Source: Mycobacteriaceae bacterium (GTDB lineage: Bacteria; Actinomycetota; Actinomycetes; Mycobacteriales; Mycobacteriaceae). From it: a stretch of DNA of 64,000 nt. This document shows, piece by piece, positions 16,799-26,009 of the stretch (position 1 is its first letter; each line of letters begins with the position of its first letter). Below the pieces are notes generated by a model that ran no database searches, was not told where the DNA came from, and saw only the letters and a program-made list of their open reading frames with translations. The position numbers and the translations under genes are program-made. Location of the stretch: assembly GCA_029977845.1 (NCBI GenBank), contig JAPOKC010000011.1, positions 1 to 64,000 of the forward strand, given 5' to 3'.

Positions 16799-17998
16799 GT
16801 GAACTCCTACGACGACCGGTCCCACAAGCTTTGGGGGCTGACCCTCATCGCGATCGTGGCCGTCATCTCGGCGATCGTATTCACACAATTCCGGGGCGGC
16901 TTCTCCGATACGACCCGGCTGACGGTGATGTCCGGCCGGTCGGGTCTGGTGCTCGACCGCGGGGCCAAGGTCACCTACAACGGTGTGCCGATCGGCCGGG
17001 TCAGCGACATCGACGTGGCGCAGCAGAACGGCTCTCCTGCTGCGCGTCTCACCGCCGAGGTGGGTTCGCGTTTCCTGCACACCATTCCGGCCAATGTGCG
17101 AGCGGATGTGAGCGCCTCGACCATCTTCGGCAACAAGTACCTGGCGCTGTCGTCTCCCAATGCGCCCTCCACAAAACGTATCTCGCGCGACGATGTCATC
17201 ACTGCGACGACGGTCAGCACCGAATTCCAGACACTGTTCGAGACCATCACCGGGATCGCCGAGAAGATCGACCCGGTCCGGCTCAACCTGACGCTTTCCG
17301 CGACGGCGGAGGCGCTGACCGGCCTGGGCGCCGAGTTCGGTCGATCCCTGGCCGACGGCGCCGTAATCCTCGACGAGGTCAACCGAAGGCTCCCGCGGCT
17401 ACAGGGCGACCTGCGCCGCGCGGCCGCCCTGGCCGATGTCTACACCGGTGCCGGCCCGGATCTGTGGGACGCCGTCGAGAATTCGCTGAGCACTGCGGGA
17501 ACCCTCAACCGGCAGCGAAACGACCTGGACGCCGCACTGCTCGCCTCGGTCGGATTCGGCAACGGCGCGGCCGAGGTGTTCACGCGAGGTGCGCCCTACC
17601 TCGTGCGCGCCGCCGCGGATCTTGTGCCCACCACACGGCTGCTGGACCGGTACAGTCCGGCGATCCTCTGCACGATCCGTAACACCGCGCAGGTCTTACC
17701 GGATGCGTTGGAGGCGTTCGGCGGCAACGGCTACTCATTGCGCGATCATGCGCAGGCGGTCGGTGCCCCCAACCCGTACGTCTATCCGGACAACCTGCCG
17801 CGGATCAATGGGCGCGGCGGCCCCGGAGGAGCGCCCGGATGTTGGCAGAAGGTGACCCGCGACTTCTGGCCGGCGCCGACCCTGGTGGTCGACGATGGGG
17901 CCTCGATCGCGCCCTACAATCACTTCGAGCTCGGCCAGCCGCTGCTCACCGAATACGTCTGGGGCCGGCAGGTGGGCGAGAACACGATCAATCCCTGA
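16799..17998 (+). CDS. Orphan MCE-family (Mce/MlaD-like) protein
   Basis: A 399-residue protein with one N-terminal membrane anchor ([22 protein letters not shown]) and the MCE/MlaD domain ([34 protein letters not shown]). A helical region and a proline-rich C-terminal tail complete the Mce-type layout. MCE proteins form periplasmic lipid-transfer assemblies with YrbE permeases and the MceG ATPase. Here there is no yrbE and no other mce gene, so it is an orphan, possibly swapping into another Mce complex. GTG start. The APC permease gene follows 22 bases later but has its own promoter. Confidence 0.85.
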   Translation: MNSYDDRSHKLWGLTLIAIVAVISAIVFTQFRGGFSDTTRLTVMSGRSGLVLDRGAKVTYNGVPIGRVSDIDVAQQNGSPAARLTAEVGSRFLHTIPANVRADVSASTIFGNKYLALSSPNAPSTKRISRDDVITATTVSTEFQTLFETITGIAEKIDPVRLNLTLSATAEALTGLGAEFGRSLADGAVILDEVNRRLPRLQGDLRRAAALADVYTGAGPDLWDAVENSLSTAGTLNRQRNDLDAALLASVGFGNGAAEVFTRGAPYLVRAAADLVPTTRLLDRYSPAILCTIRNTAQVLPDALEAFGGNGYSLRDHAQAVGAPNPYVYPDNLPRINGRGGPGGAPGCWQKVTRDFWPAPTLVVDDGASIAPYNHFELGQPLLTEYVWGRQVGENTINP

Positions 17999-18007
17999 CC
18001 CTGCGGG

Positions 18008-18013
18008 TACCCT
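18008..18013 (+). promoter_or_regulatory. Putative -10 box, leaderless start of the APC permease
   Basis: TACCCT followed by seven bases and the ATG at 18021. It decides the start against the longer ORF-track frame that overlaps the MCE gene. Confidence 0.55.
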
Positions 18014-18020
18014 CTGGCGG

Positions 18021-19442
18021 ATGGGTGTGCCCGAGCCCCAACTGTCCCGACGTCTCACGGTGTGGTCAGCGGCCGGGGTGTCCATCGCGCTGATGGCGCC
18101 GTCGATGGCGATCAACATCAACCCACAGGCAACCGCACAGGTGACCGGTCGCGCCGTGCCGATCGCGTTCCTGCTCGCCACGGTCGGGGTCCTGCTCATC
18201 GCCCACACCTTCGTCCGGCTGGCCCAGCGATTCAGCCACTCCGGGAGCGTGTACGCCTTCGTCGGGTTGACGCTCGGACCGCGAAGCGGTGCGGTGGCCG
18301 GCTGGCTCAATGCCTGCACCTATGTGTTGTTCGGAGTCGTCACCTCGACGGCAGGCGGCATGTTCCTCACCGATCTGGCACGGAAGATGTTGGCGCCCAA
18401 GTTGATACCCGACTGGGTGGCCTTCCCGCTGTCATGGCTGGTGCTGATCGTCGCCTGGGTGCTGGCCACCCGTGAAGTTCGTGGCGGCACTACCGTCCTG
18501 CTGGTCACCGAAGGTCTCACCGTCCTGCTCATCGTCGTGGTGACGATCGTGACGCTGGTCAAACTCGCGACCGGAACCGGTGGCCATCGGATCGACCTTG
18601 CGGTATTCAGTGTCGCCCCGGGAACCAGCGCCTCGAATCTCTTCCTCGGCGTCGTATTCGGGTTCCTGTCCTTCGCCGGGTTCGAGGCCTCGGCGACGCT
18701 CGGTGAGGAGACCGCACATCCGCACCGCGACATTCCCCGGGCGATTGTGGCCACCGCGATTCTGGGCGGCGCCTTCTTCGTGGCGGTGACCGCCGTCGCG
18801 ATGATGGCCTTCGGCGCCGATACGGCCGGGGTGTCCGCGTTCACCGACTCGCAGGCTTTGATCGGTGACCTCGCCGCGCGGTACGTCGCCCCGTGGGTGG
18901 CGATCCCGATCGTGATCGGGGCGGCGTTCAGTGCGGCGGCCTGCTGTCTGGCGAGCCTGGTGGGTGCGAGCCGGCTGATCTTCGCGCTCAGCCGTGACGG
19001 TATGGGTCCCGCCGCGCTGGCCGGGCTGCACCCGCAGCGTGCCGTGCCGGATGCGGCGGCAACCGCGTGCGCGATGACGGTCGCAGCGGTCCAACTGTTC
19101 GGTTGGGCGGCGCTGCATGCCAGGCCGTTCGACGTTTTCACCATCGCCGGGGCGGCCGGCACCCTGATCCTGCTGGTCGCCTACGCCATGGCGTGCCTGG
19201 GCGCGATACGCCTAGTGCTCGCCGGCGACTCCGCCGGATCGCGGTGGGAGGTGGCGATCCCGGTACTGGGTCTGGCACTGCTGAGCTACACCGTCTTCCG
19301 CAATGTGGTGCCCTGGCCGGCCGGGATGTCCCGGTTGGGAGCCGGTGTGGCCATCGCGGTGCTCGGCGCGGTCGTGACCGCCGCGCTGGCCCGTCCGGCG
19401 GCGGCTCGTTCGGCCGGTGCCAGGTTGCTGGAACGCGGTTAG
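18021..19442 (+). CDS. APC-family amino acid/polyamine permease
   Basis: A 473-residue transporter with about 12 hydrophobic segments. The first span region (SAAGVSIALMAPSMAININPQAT) and the conserved loop after span 6 (GFLSFAGFEASATLGEETAHPHRDIPRAI) are diagnostic of the amino acid-polyamine-organocation superfamily. Substrate cannot be read. The start MGVPEPQLSRR is fixed by the leaderless -10 box. The stop overlaps the stop of the convergent NlpC/P60-like gene. Confidence 0.88.
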   Translation: MGVPEPQLSRRLTVWSAAGVSIALMAPSMAININPQATAQVTGRAVPIAFLLATVGVLLIAHTFVRLAQRFSHSGSVYAFVGLTLGPRSGAVAGWLNACTYVLFGVVTSTAGGMFLTDLARKMLAPKLIPDWVAFPLSWLVLIVAWVLATREVRGGTTVLLVTEGLTVLLIVVVTIVTLVKLATGTGGHRIDLAVFSVAPGTSASNLFLGVVFGFLSFAGFEASATLGEETAHPHRDIPRAIVATAILGGAFFVAVTAVAMMAFGADTAGVSAFTDSQALIGDLAARYVAPWVAIPIVIGAAFSAAACCLASLVGASRLIFALSRDGMGPAALAGLHPQRAVPDAAATACAMTVAAVQLFGWAALHARPFDVFTIAGAAGTLILLVAYAMACLGAIRLVLAGDSAGSRWEVAIPVLGLALLSYTVFRNVVPWPAGMSRLGAGVAIAVLGAVVTAALARPAAARSAGARLLERG

Positions 19443-19945
19443 CTGGCGGTCGGCCCGTCAATCGGCCAGTCAGTCTCAGTGGCGGGCTCGTCCGGGCCGG
19501 GCGCGCTCGGTTCGTCGGGAGTCGCCTGCGGATCGGATTCGGTGCGCATCGTCTCGGCCTGCATCGTCTCGGCCTGCATCGGCAGGTACATGTGATGGTT
19601 GAACTGCGGCTGGTAGGCGCCGCCGCCACCGATCCGCACGCCGGCGCCGCTCTCACCGCTGGACACCGGGGTGCCGTCGGGGAGAGTGACGGCGGCGTGG
19701 CCGCTGTTCCAGCCGATCACCACCGAGTTGGGGGCGGAGCCGTAATTGAAGCCGCGGGAGAGCAGCGCTCCTTCGATATTGCCGGTGTTGAAACGGCTAC
19801 CGAAGGCCGGTCTGCCCGAAGCGACATTGGCGACCCAGGACGCCAGACCCGAGCAATCGGTTCCGGCCGGCGTATCGCCACCGGAAATGTACGGCGTTCC
19901 AGCCACCTGTCCGATCAGCGCCATCAGCGACGCGAGTGCATACAT
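19439..19945 (-). CDS. NlpC/P60-like cysteine peptidase domain protein
   Basis: About 168 residues. A small domain with a probable catalytic Cys in TDCSGLASWVANV and a His in NSGHAAVTL resembles the CHAP/NlpC-P60 fold of peptidoglycan hydrolases, with YISGGDTPAG before the Cys as in Rip-type enzymes. The C-terminus is a Pro/Glu/Asp-rich tail that includes a duplicated MQAET pentad. No classical signal peptide, although the N-terminus (MYALASLMALIGQVAG) is hydrophobic. The ORF-track TTG start is replaced by the ATG 12 codons downstream, which lies seven bases after a TAGCGT box. Confidence 0.65.
   Translation of the reverse strand: MYALASLMALIGQVAGTPYISGGDTPAGTDCSGLASWVANVASGRPAFGSRFNTGNIEGALLSRGFNYGSAPNSVVIGWNSGHAAVTLPDGTPVSSGESGAGVRIGGGGAYQPQFNHHMYLPMQAETMQAETMRTESDPQATPDEPSAPGPDEPATETDWPIDGPTAS
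19547..19576. repeat. Exact 15-bp tandem duplication inside the NlpC/P60-like gene
   Basis: CATCGTCTCGGCCTG occurs twice in direct succession, in frame, giving MQAETMQAET in the disordered tail. A slippage-type site likely to vary in copy number. Confidence 0.8.
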
Positions 19946-20234
19946 GAATTCGACGCTAACAACACGTTTGTAAGTAGCCAAAACCGATGGTGTGCTTCAC
20001 ATTTCCGGAAGCACTATGACGTAGGTAACAGAAAAACATGCGGCACCGATGTCGTACATCGCCTGCCGGATCGTTGGAAAACACCTGTTGAACAACGATT
20101 TTGGGGTGCAATCGACAAGTGTGACCCGGATTACCTCTGCACGGCGAGGCCTCTTCCGCTGCGGTTTCCAGCACCGTGTCGGAAACTGAATCCTCACCAC
20201 CCTGTGACGATCCCGATACCGGCCCCTTAATTAT
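19946..20234. other. Intergenic region, AT-richer than its surroundings
   Basis: A 289-bp gap between the NlpC/P60-like gene and the first catabolic-island gene. It holds the TAGCGT promoter of the former (19953-19958, minus strand) and otherwise no ORF, tRNA or clear hairpin. Its base composition is visibly less GC-rich than the flanking genes, which would fit an island boundary. Confidence 0.4.
19953..19958 (-). promoter_or_regulatory. Putative -10 box, leaderless start of the NlpC/P60-like gene
   Basis: TAGCGT on the minus strand, seven bases before the ATG at 19945. Confidence 0.5.
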
Positions 20235-21017
20235 TCAGCGCGCCTTCCATTCGGACGAAAAACCGAATTCGGACAAATACTTGGTGGAACTCCAGCCTCC
20301 GTCCACCACGATCGTCTGACCATTGATGAAACTGCCTGCGGGAGAACACAGGAACGCCACCGTGCCGGCGATGTCCTCGACGCGCCCCAACCGGGGATAG
20401 GGCGTCATCTCGGTCTGCATCTTGCGGAAGCCCTCGTCCTGGAGTCGGTGTTCGACCATCGGCGTCACCGTCACACCGGGAGCGACCGCGTTGCACCGGA
20501 TGCCCTGAGCGCCGTACTGGCAGGCGATGTGGGTCGTCAGGGCGGTCAGTCCGCCCTTGGCCGCCGAATACGCCCCGCCACGCAGTCCACCGACCACGGC
20601 GAAGGTCGAGGTGATGTTGATGATGGCCGAACCGGGCCGCATATGCGGCAGGACGTCGCGGGCCAACCGGAACGGCGCCCGCAACATGATGTTGAGGAAG
20701 TAGTCCAGCGTCTCGTCATCGGTCTCGTGCAGGGGTTTGGGGCTGCCCACTCCGGCATTGTTGATCAGGAAGTCGATATGGCCCCACCGGGACACCGCGA
20801 GGTCTGTGATCCGCTGCGGAGCGTCGTCGTCGGTCAGGTCGACCGCCAGCGTGGCCACCCGGTCCGGGTCGCCGATCGCCTCGGCGAGTCCGGCCAGGCG
20901 TTCCGGATCGCGGCCGGTGCCCAGCACCGCCATTCCCATCTCGGCCAGCTTCGTCGCACAACCGAAACCGATACCGCTGCTCGCGCCGGTGACGATCGCG
21001 ACCTGTGTATCACTCAT
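20235..21017 (-). CDS. SDR-family NAD(P)-dependent dehydrogenase (catabolic island, minus unit)
   Basis: A 260-residue classical short-chain dehydrogenase: cofactor motif [14 protein letters not shown] at the end of strand 4, catalytic Ser in [11 protein letters not shown], and YSAAKGG with the Tyr/Lys pair. C-terminal [13 protein letters not shown] is the usual closing segment. It should oxidise or reduce a hydroxyl/ketone group on a pathway intermediate. The start MSDTQVAIV lies five bases after the acyl-CoA ligase stop; a TTG three codons earlier would overlap that stop. Last gene of the minus-strand unit. Confidence 0.87.
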   Translation of the reverse strand: MSDTQVAIVTGASSGIGFGCATKLAEMGMAVLGTGRDPERLAGLAEAIGDPDRVATLAVDLTDDDAPQRITDLAVSRWGHIDFLINNAGVGSPKPLHETDDETLDYFLNIMLRAPFRLARDVLPHMRPGSAIINITSTFAVVGGLRGGAYSAAKGGLTALTTHIACQYGAQGIRCNAVAPGVTVTPMVEHRLQDEGFRKMQTEMTPYPRLGRVEDIAGTVAFLCSPAGSFINGQTIVVDGGWSSTKYLSEFGFSSEWKAR

Positions 21018-21022
21018 CTGCT

Positions 21023-22624
21023 TCAACCACCCTCGCTGGCCAATCTCGCTCTGATCTGGTGTTTGAGAACCTTGCCGGCGTCATTCTTGGGCAGAGCGTC
21101 CCAGATGACCACTTGTTCGGGAGCCTTGAATTTGGCCAGCCCCCGGGACAGCAGGAAATCCCGCACCGTTGCCACGTCCGGCCCGGGGTGCGCGTCGCTG
21201 ACCACGACCGCGCAGGCGCGCTCGCCGGTGCGGCCGTCCGGCAGACCGACGATCGCAACCTCGTTGACGCCGTCGAGTCCGATCAGGACGTCCTCGATCT
21301 CCTTGGGCGAGATGTTCTCTCCGTTGCGGATGATGATGTCCTTGGCGCGGCCGGTCACCACAAGATAGCGGCCATCGACGAGATGGCCGATGTCCCCGGT
21401 CCGGAAGTAGCCGTCTGAATCGAAGGCCTGTTCATCGTCCTCGGGGTGCAGATATCCGAGCAGCATCTGCGGCCCGCGCGCCCTGATCTCACCGGAACCG
21501 GGCGGCGCCGCCGGATGGTCGGCGATCCGGATGTCGGCGATGCCGGGATGCCCGTCGGTGTCGGCGGCGTGTGCGATGTCGCCCGGTTCCGGTGCGCCGA
21601 CGGTGGTCACCGGAACCTCGGTGGATCCGTAGACCCGGGTGACGACGGCGCGCTCGAAATACCCTGCAGCCCTTCGGATCAGCTGAGGCGGCACGGATGC
21701 CCCTCCGCAGATGAACACCTTGAGGTCCGGCAGGGTGGTGCCGGCTGTCCCCGCCGCGGCGAGCAGCTGTTCGAGAAAGGGTGTGGCGCCGGCCATGTGC
21801 GTACAGCGTTCGTCGACCATCAGCGCGATCGCCTCGTCGGCATTCCACCGCTGTTGCAGCACGGCGGTGGTCCCCAGCAGCAGTGGACACTCGAACGCGT
21901 AGATGGAGCCGCCGATGTGGGCGATCGGGGACGCAACCAGGAACTTGTCGCCGGCATCGATGTGCCAGTGCCGGCCGATCTGGGCGATCAGGGCGTGAAT
22001 CGAATTGTGGCTGTGCAGAACCCCTTTGGGCCGACCGGTGGTGCCCGATGTGTAGAGCATCATCCGGACGGCGTCCGGATCGAGTGCCACTGGTTCGATC
22101 GCCGGCCCGCCGGCGCCGGTCAGATCCTCGTACCGGAGCTGGCCCGAAGCGGCCATGCCCCGCACCACGACGACATCGGGCGGAGTGGACATCCCGGCGG
22201 TCACCCGGGTGAGCATCTCCGGGTAGTCGTGCCCGCCGAAATCGGCGGGCACGAAGATCATCCGGGTGTCGGCATCGGTGAGGATGAAGCCCAGTTCGTG
22301 ATCGCGTAGCGAGGGCAGGATCGGGTTGACGACCATGCCGGCCAGTGTCGCTGCGTGGTACACCACCGCGGCCTCATGCCAGTTGGGCAGTATGAACGAC
22401 ACCACACTGCCCACCGGGACGCGCGCACTAATGGCAGCGGCCAGGGCGGTCGCCTGCCGGTGCAGTTCCTCGCAGTTCAACCGCACCGCGCCGTCGATGA
22501 GCACCTCGCGACGCGGGGTGCTGCGGGCGGCGGCACGCAGGGTGTCGGCCAGCGTGCCGGACACCCACAGTCCCCGGTCGTAGGCGTCAGCCGACCGGTC
22601 CCCGGCCACCGTGACCGATCGCAT
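21023..22624 (-). CDS. Acyl-CoA synthetase (AMP-dependent, FadD/cyclohexanecarboxylate-CoA ligase type)
   Basis: A 533-residue adenylate-forming ligase. The P-loop [16 protein letters not shown], the STE motif YGSTEVPVT and the C-terminal catalytic-lysine region ([28 protein letters not shown]) are complete. It activates a carboxylic acid to its CoA thioester through an acyl-AMP. Several segments, such as the [16 protein letters not shown] stretch, resemble ligases acting on cyclic acids, but specificity cannot be assigned. It lies between the GntR regulator and an SDR, six bases downstream of the regulator. Confidence 0.9.
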   Translation of the reverse strand: MRSVTVAGDRSADAYDRGLWVSGTLADTLRAAARSTPRREVLIDGAVRLNCEELHRQATALAAAISARVPVGSVVSFILPNWHEAAVVYHAATLAGMVVNPILPSLRDHELGFILTDADTRMIFVPADFGGHDYPEMLTRVTAGMSTPPDVVVVRGMAASGQLRYEDLTGAGGPAIEPVALDPDAVRMMLYTSGTTGRPKGVLHSHNSIHALIAQIGRHWHIDAGDKFLVASPIAHIGGSIYAFECPLLLGTTAVLQQRWNADEAIALMVDERCTHMAGATPFLEQLLAAAGTAGTTLPDLKVFICGGASVPPQLIRRAAGYFERAVVTRVYGSTEVPVTTVGAPEPGDIAHAADTDGHPGIADIRIADHPAAPPGSGEIRARGPQMLLGYLHPEDDEQAFDSDGYFRTGDIGHLVDGRYLVVTGRAKDIIIRNGENISPKEIEDVLIGLDGVNEVAIVGLPDGRTGERACAVVVSDAHPGPDVATVRDFLLSRGLAKFKAPEQVVIWDALPKNDAGKVLKHQIRARLASEGG

Positions 22625-22630
22625 CGCCGC

Positions 22631-23383
22631 TCAGCCCCTCACCCGGCGCATGGTCGTCGAATGGCGGAATCGTCCGGCTGGATGGGTGTTGACGGTGACC
22701 TGGGCGACCTCCCCGTCGGAAGTGGTGTAGGTGCGTTGCATCTGCAGTGCGGGCGTTCCCTCGTCGACCTTGAGTTCGCCGGCGAGCTCGCCTGAGATCT
22801 GCACCGCCGCGATCTCCTGGCGCACCTCCACCACACTGGTCCCGAAGAGATCCTCGATCAGCGGGAAGATCGGTCCGGTGTGATTGCCGAGCATTCGTCC
22901 GACCCCGGCGAAGGTGCGGTTGATGTAGTACTCGGTGTGGCAGACCGGCGCCTCGGCACCCTCGACGCCGCGCAGACCCCTGACGGCCAGCCACTGTTCG
23001 CCGATGCTCAGACCTGTTCGAGCCGCGATCTGTTCGTCGATGGTGACCATCGCGACGAACTCGATACTGAACTGCGCCCCGGTGGCGAAGTCCAGCAGAT
23101 CGTTGATCGACACGACGTCCTGGGCATAGGCGTGTGCCGTCGGGCGGGGGACCACCGTGGTGCCGGCCCGGGGCCGAGACGACACCAGATTGTCCTCGCG
23201 CAGTCTGCGCAGTGCTTCGCGAACCGTGTACCGGCTCACCGAGAAGCGCTGGCAGAGTTCGTGTTCGGTGGGGAGTTGGGATCCGACCGGATAGACGCCG
23301 TCGACGATCTCCTTGCGCAGAGCGCGCGCCACCTGGATGTAGCGGTGCTCAGCGGCGACGGGATTGGGCGACTGGCTTGCCAT
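22631..23383 (-). CDS. GntR-family regulator, HutC/UTRA type
   Basis: A 250-residue repressor-type protein. N-terminal winged helix typical of GntR: LRKEIVDGVYPVGSQLPTE, then FSVSRYTVREALRRL and a wing RPRAGTTVV. The C-terminal ~150 residues form a UTRA-like ligand domain (VRGLRGVEGAEAPVCHTEYY). It sits four bases after the beta-propeller gene and before the ligase, so it is autoregulated if its operator lies at the divergent promoter. Two inverted ATTGTCTGGAC repeats there are the best candidates. The ligand is presumably the pathway substrate or a CoA ester. Confidence 0.9.
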   Translation of the reverse strand: MASQSPNPVAAEHRYIQVARALRKEIVDGVYPVGSQLPTEHELCQRFSVSRYTVREALRRLREDNLVSSRPRAGTTVVPRPTAHAYAQDVVSINDLLDFATGAQFSIEFVAMVTIDEQIAARTGLSIGEQWLAVRGLRGVEGAEAPVCHTEYYINRTFAGVGRMLGNHTGPIFPLIEDLFGTSVVEVRQEIAAVQISGELAGELKVDEGTPALQMQRTYTTSDGEVAQVTVNTHPAGRFRHSTTMRRVRG

Positions 23384-23387
23384 CGCG

Positions 23388-24998
23388 TCAGCGCTGTCTG
23401 CGAAGGGCGATCACGCTGCCATCGGCATCGGCCGAGACGAAGACCGTGCCGTCCGGACCGACGGACAGGCCGGTGAACGGACCCTGCGGCCCGGAGAACG
23501 GTGGCATGGCCGACAGGGGTTTTGCGACCACACCAGGAGGCGCGCCCACCGGAAGACCGCGGGCGAGGATGTTCTGGGCGCCTGAGGCGAGATCCACCGC
23601 GACGACGGTCTTGGCTTCGGCATCGACGACGTAGAGCGTGTCGTCCGATACGTCGACACCGTGCGGGCTTAGCAATCCGTCGGCGATGGTCCGGGTGGTG
23701 GCGCCGGAGACGGCCACGACTCTGCCGGCGCCGGATTCGGCGACCAGCACCGAACCGTCGGGTGCGAAGGCCACCCCGGCCGGCGCCTCGAGTCCGGAGG
23801 CGAGTGCGTCGGCCTTGCCGTCGTGGACGGACAACAGCCGTCCGGTGCCGCGTTCGGCGACCGCGACCACACCGCCGGGGCCGCGGGCCACTCCGTAGAG
23901 CTCGTCCAATCCGTCTGCGAGGACCTCGCATTCGGCCATCGCGGGCCGGTAGCGGGACACCTGACCGCTCGAGGTGGTGACGATGAGTTCGCCCGGGCCG
24001 ACGGCGGCGATCCCCCGGGAGTAGCCGGGATATCCGGGCGTGAACAGCATGCCGAGTGAGCTCAGGGTGCCGTCGGGTCCCAGGGCGTAGATGAACGGTC
24101 CGTCGGCGATGTAGAGGTTGCCGTCCGCGCCCGCGGTGAGATCCAGCGGCCAGTTGAACCCGCCGGGTAGCAGCGAACGGGTCTGCCCGCCGCCCAGGAT
24201 CTCGGTGATCTCCCCGGAGAAGTTCGACACGAACAACCGCCCGTCGACGAAGGCGAGGTTGTCCAGCCCGGGACTGAGATCGGCCAGCACGGTCTTGTCG
24301 CCGGTACGAGGATCGATGCGCAGCACCTGGCCGCTGTGCGTCTGGGTCGACACGATGTAACCGTCGGCGTCGAACTTCACCGAATCCGGTACGCCCAGCT
24401 CGGTGGCGACCGTCTCCGGGACTCCGCCGTCGGGATTGATCCGCCAGATCTCGTTGGCGCCCATCACCGGGAAGTACAGCAGGCCGTCAGGGCCCACCTC
24501 CATGGCATTGGTCATCGGGATGTTGTCGAGGATCACCCGCGGCTCGCCACCGCCCACGTCCAGTTCCATCAGCCGTCCGCCCTCGCGGCACTCACCGATG
24601 AACAGCCGGCCCCGGTGCATGGTGATGCCGTTGGCGATCGGCATGTCACCGCGGATGACCCGGCTTCGGCCCCGGGTGTCGAGCACGCTGACCCGGGCGT
24701 TGAGCACCTCGGTGATGTATGCGTTGCCGTCGTTGTCGAAGGCCAGGTCGTCGGGTGCCACGATGTCGCTGCCCTTGGCGCTGATGCTCTCCACCTCGCC
24801 GGTGGTGATGTCCACGGCGCTGATCTGGCTGCCGCTGACCTGGGCGATGTAGAGACGTCCGTCGGGTCCGTTGCGCAATCCGTTGGCGCCGAACAGACGG
24901 CTGGGCGGGGTGAGGCGCTCGAGGGACCAGCCTGCCGCGACCACCGGTGGTGTGGCCGCGGTGAAGCGACCGGCCGAGTGACCACTGTTCGAAGACAT
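23388..24998 (-). CDS. SMP-30/NHL-type beta-propeller protein, putative lactonase
   Basis: About 536 residues of repeating beta-propeller blades (GPDGLLYFPV, GADGNLYIADG, APDGSVLVAESG, GPDGTVFVSADADG), as in gluconolactonase/SMP-30 and NHL proteins. At nearly twice the 300-residue SMP-30 length it probably folds as two propellers. No signal peptide, so cytoplasmic. In this context the attractive role is hydrolysis of the lactone made by the Baeyer-Villiger monooxygenase, though metal ligands cannot be pinned down by eye. Start MSSNSGHSAG chosen because TAGCGT ends seven bases upstream; the ORF track extends over the whole divergent promoter. Confidence 0.75.
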   Translation of the reverse strand: MSSNSGHSAGRFTAATPPVVAAGWSLERLTPPSRLFGANGLRNGPDGRLYIAQVSGSQISAVDITTGEVESISAKGSDIVAPDDLAFDNDGNAYITEVLNARVSVLDTRGRSRVIRGDMPIANGITMHRGRLFIGECREGGRLMELDVGGGEPRVILDNIPMTNAMEVGPDGLLYFPVMGANEIWRINPDGGVPETVATELGVPDSVKFDADGYIVSTQTHSGQVLRIDPRTGDKTVLADLSPGLDNLAFVDGRLFVSNFSGEITEILGGGQTRSLLPGGFNWPLDLTAGADGNLYIADGPFIYALGPDGTLSSLGMLFTPGYPGYSRGIAAVGPGELIVTTSSGQVSRYRPAMAECEVLADGLDELYGVARGPGGVVAVAERGTGRLLSVHDGKADALASGLEAPAGVAFAPDGSVLVAESGAGRVVAVSGATTRTIADGLLSPHGVDVSDDTLYVVDAEAKTVVAVDLASGAQNILARGLPVGAPPGVVAKPLSAMPPFSGPQGPFTGLSVGPDGTVFVSADADGSVIALRRQR

Positions 24999-25005
24999 CG
25001 GCTGG

Positions 25006-25011
25006 ACGCTA
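25006..25011 (-). promoter_or_regulatory. Putative -10 box of the minus-strand catabolic unit
   Basis: TAGCGT on the minus strand, seven bases before the ATG at 24998 (leaderless). The putative operator at 25021-25035 lies just upstream, in the -10/-35 spacer. Confidence 0.5.
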
Positions 25012-25020
25012 CCAAGGAAA

Positions 25021-25035
25021 TCTGGTCCAGACAAT
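25021..25035 (-). promoter_or_regulatory. Putative GntR operator, copy 1
   Basis: ATTGTCTGGACCAGA read on the minus strand. It contains the perfect palindrome TCTGGTCCAGA and shares ATTGTCTGGAC with copy 2. GT...AC half-site spacing is of the kind used by HutC-type GntR proteins. Confidence 0.5.
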
Positions 25036-25101
25036 AGAATCTCAACTCCCGCAGAGGCCCCTTGACGCTCATATATAACCTGCGGAATGCTGTTACCCAG
25101 A

Positions 25102-25107
25102 TAGAGT
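25102..25107 (+). promoter_or_regulatory. Putative -10 box of the plus-strand catabolic operon
   Basis: TAGAGT, with the expected transcription start near 25114, immediately before operator copy 2 and about 38 bases before the first ATG. Confidence 0.4.
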
Positions 25108-25117
25108 GCTCGGTGTA

Positions 25118-25132
25118 ATTGTCTGGACAGAA
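25118..25132 (+). promoter_or_regulatory. Putative GntR operator, copy 2
   Basis: ATTGTCTGGACAGAA on the plus strand, inverted relative to copy 1 and roughly 97 bp away. TTGTCTGGACAGAA is itself an interrupted palindrome. Located at the start of the plus-strand transcript, a position that would block transcription. Confidence 0.5.
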
Positions 25133-25151
25133 TTCTCAACGAAGGCGGGAT

Positions 25152-25997
25152 ATGGCGGATCTGGCGAGCCTTGCCGGCCGGATCGTTGTGGTGTCGGGCG
25201 CAGGCGGCGGCGGGATCGGAACCACCGTCACGACGATGGCCGCCCGAGCCGGTGCGACGGTGATCGCGGTGAGCAGATCGCAGGACAACCTTGATCAGCA
25301 TGTCGGTCCGCTTCGCGATGGTGGACTGTCCGTCGTGCCGGTGGCCGCGGACGCCTCGACCGATGAGGGGATCGCGACCGTCATGGCCGCGGCGCGCCGG
25401 GCCGATGGCCGGCTCTACGGACTGGTCAACATCGCCGGCGGCGCCGCACCGCAGACCTGGATGCCGGCGACCAGGGTGAGCCGCGACGACTGGCGCGCGT
25501 TGTTCACCGCGAATCTGGAGACCATGTTCTTCATGAGCCAGGCGGTGGCCGCGGAGCTGAAATCCCTTGGCCTGCCGGGCTCCATCGTGTCACTGTCGTC
25601 GATCAGCGGGATGAACACCGCACCGTTCCACATCGCCTACGGCACCGCCAAGGCCGCGATCGTCGCCGCGACCCGGACGATGGCCGTCGAGTTGGCATCG
25701 GACGACATCAGGGTCAACGCCATCGCGCCGGGTGTCACCGAGACTGCCGCATCACGCACCTTCGTCGACGCGGATCCGGATCGGGATCGCGCGGCGATCG
25801 CGATGGGCCGGCGCGGACGTCCCGAGGAGCAGGCGAGTGCCGTGATGTTCCTGTTGTCGGACATGTCCAGTTACATCACCGGCCAGACATTGCTCGTCGA
25901 CGGCGGACTCGATCTCAAGTGGAGCCACCTGGGACCGGACAACACGTCGCTGTTCCTCAAGGACGAGGACTTCCGCAAGAACATCACGAAACCCTGA
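25152..25997 (+). CDS. SDR-family dehydrogenase, first gene of plus-strand catabolic operon
   Basis: A 281-residue short-chain dehydrogenase. The cofactor loop is an atypical glycine-rich form (VSGAGGGGIGTT); the catalytic Ser lies in SLSSISGMN and the Tyr/Lys pair in AYGTAKA. NIAGG replaces the usual NNAG. C-terminal GQTLLVDGGLDL is standard. Start MADLASLAGR has GAAGG upstream; the ORF-track start would sit inside the operator. Expected to oxidise an alcohol, plausibly the product of the Rieske oxygenase encoded 12 bases downstream. Confidence 0.85.
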   Translation: MADLASLAGRIVVVSGAGGGGIGTTVTTMAARAGATVIAVSRSQDNLDQHVGPLRDGGLSVVPVAADASTDEGIATVMAAARRADGRLYGLVNIAGGAAPQTWMPATRVSRDDWRALFTANLETMFFMSQAVAAELKSLGLPGSIVSLSSISGMNTAPFHIAYGTAKAAIVAATRTMAVELASDDIRVNAIAPGVTETAASRTFVDADPDRDRAAIAMGRRGRPEEQASAVMFLLSDMSSYITGQTLLVDGGLDLKWSHLGPDNTSLFLKDEDFRKNITKP

Positions 25998-26009
25998 AAG
26001 AAGACGGTG

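Noticed and set aside
24999-25301. Extended N-terminus of the beta-propeller ORF up to 25301
   Set aside because: It would cross the divergent promoter, both operator copies and the first SDR gene; the ATG at 24998 has a leaderless -10 box.
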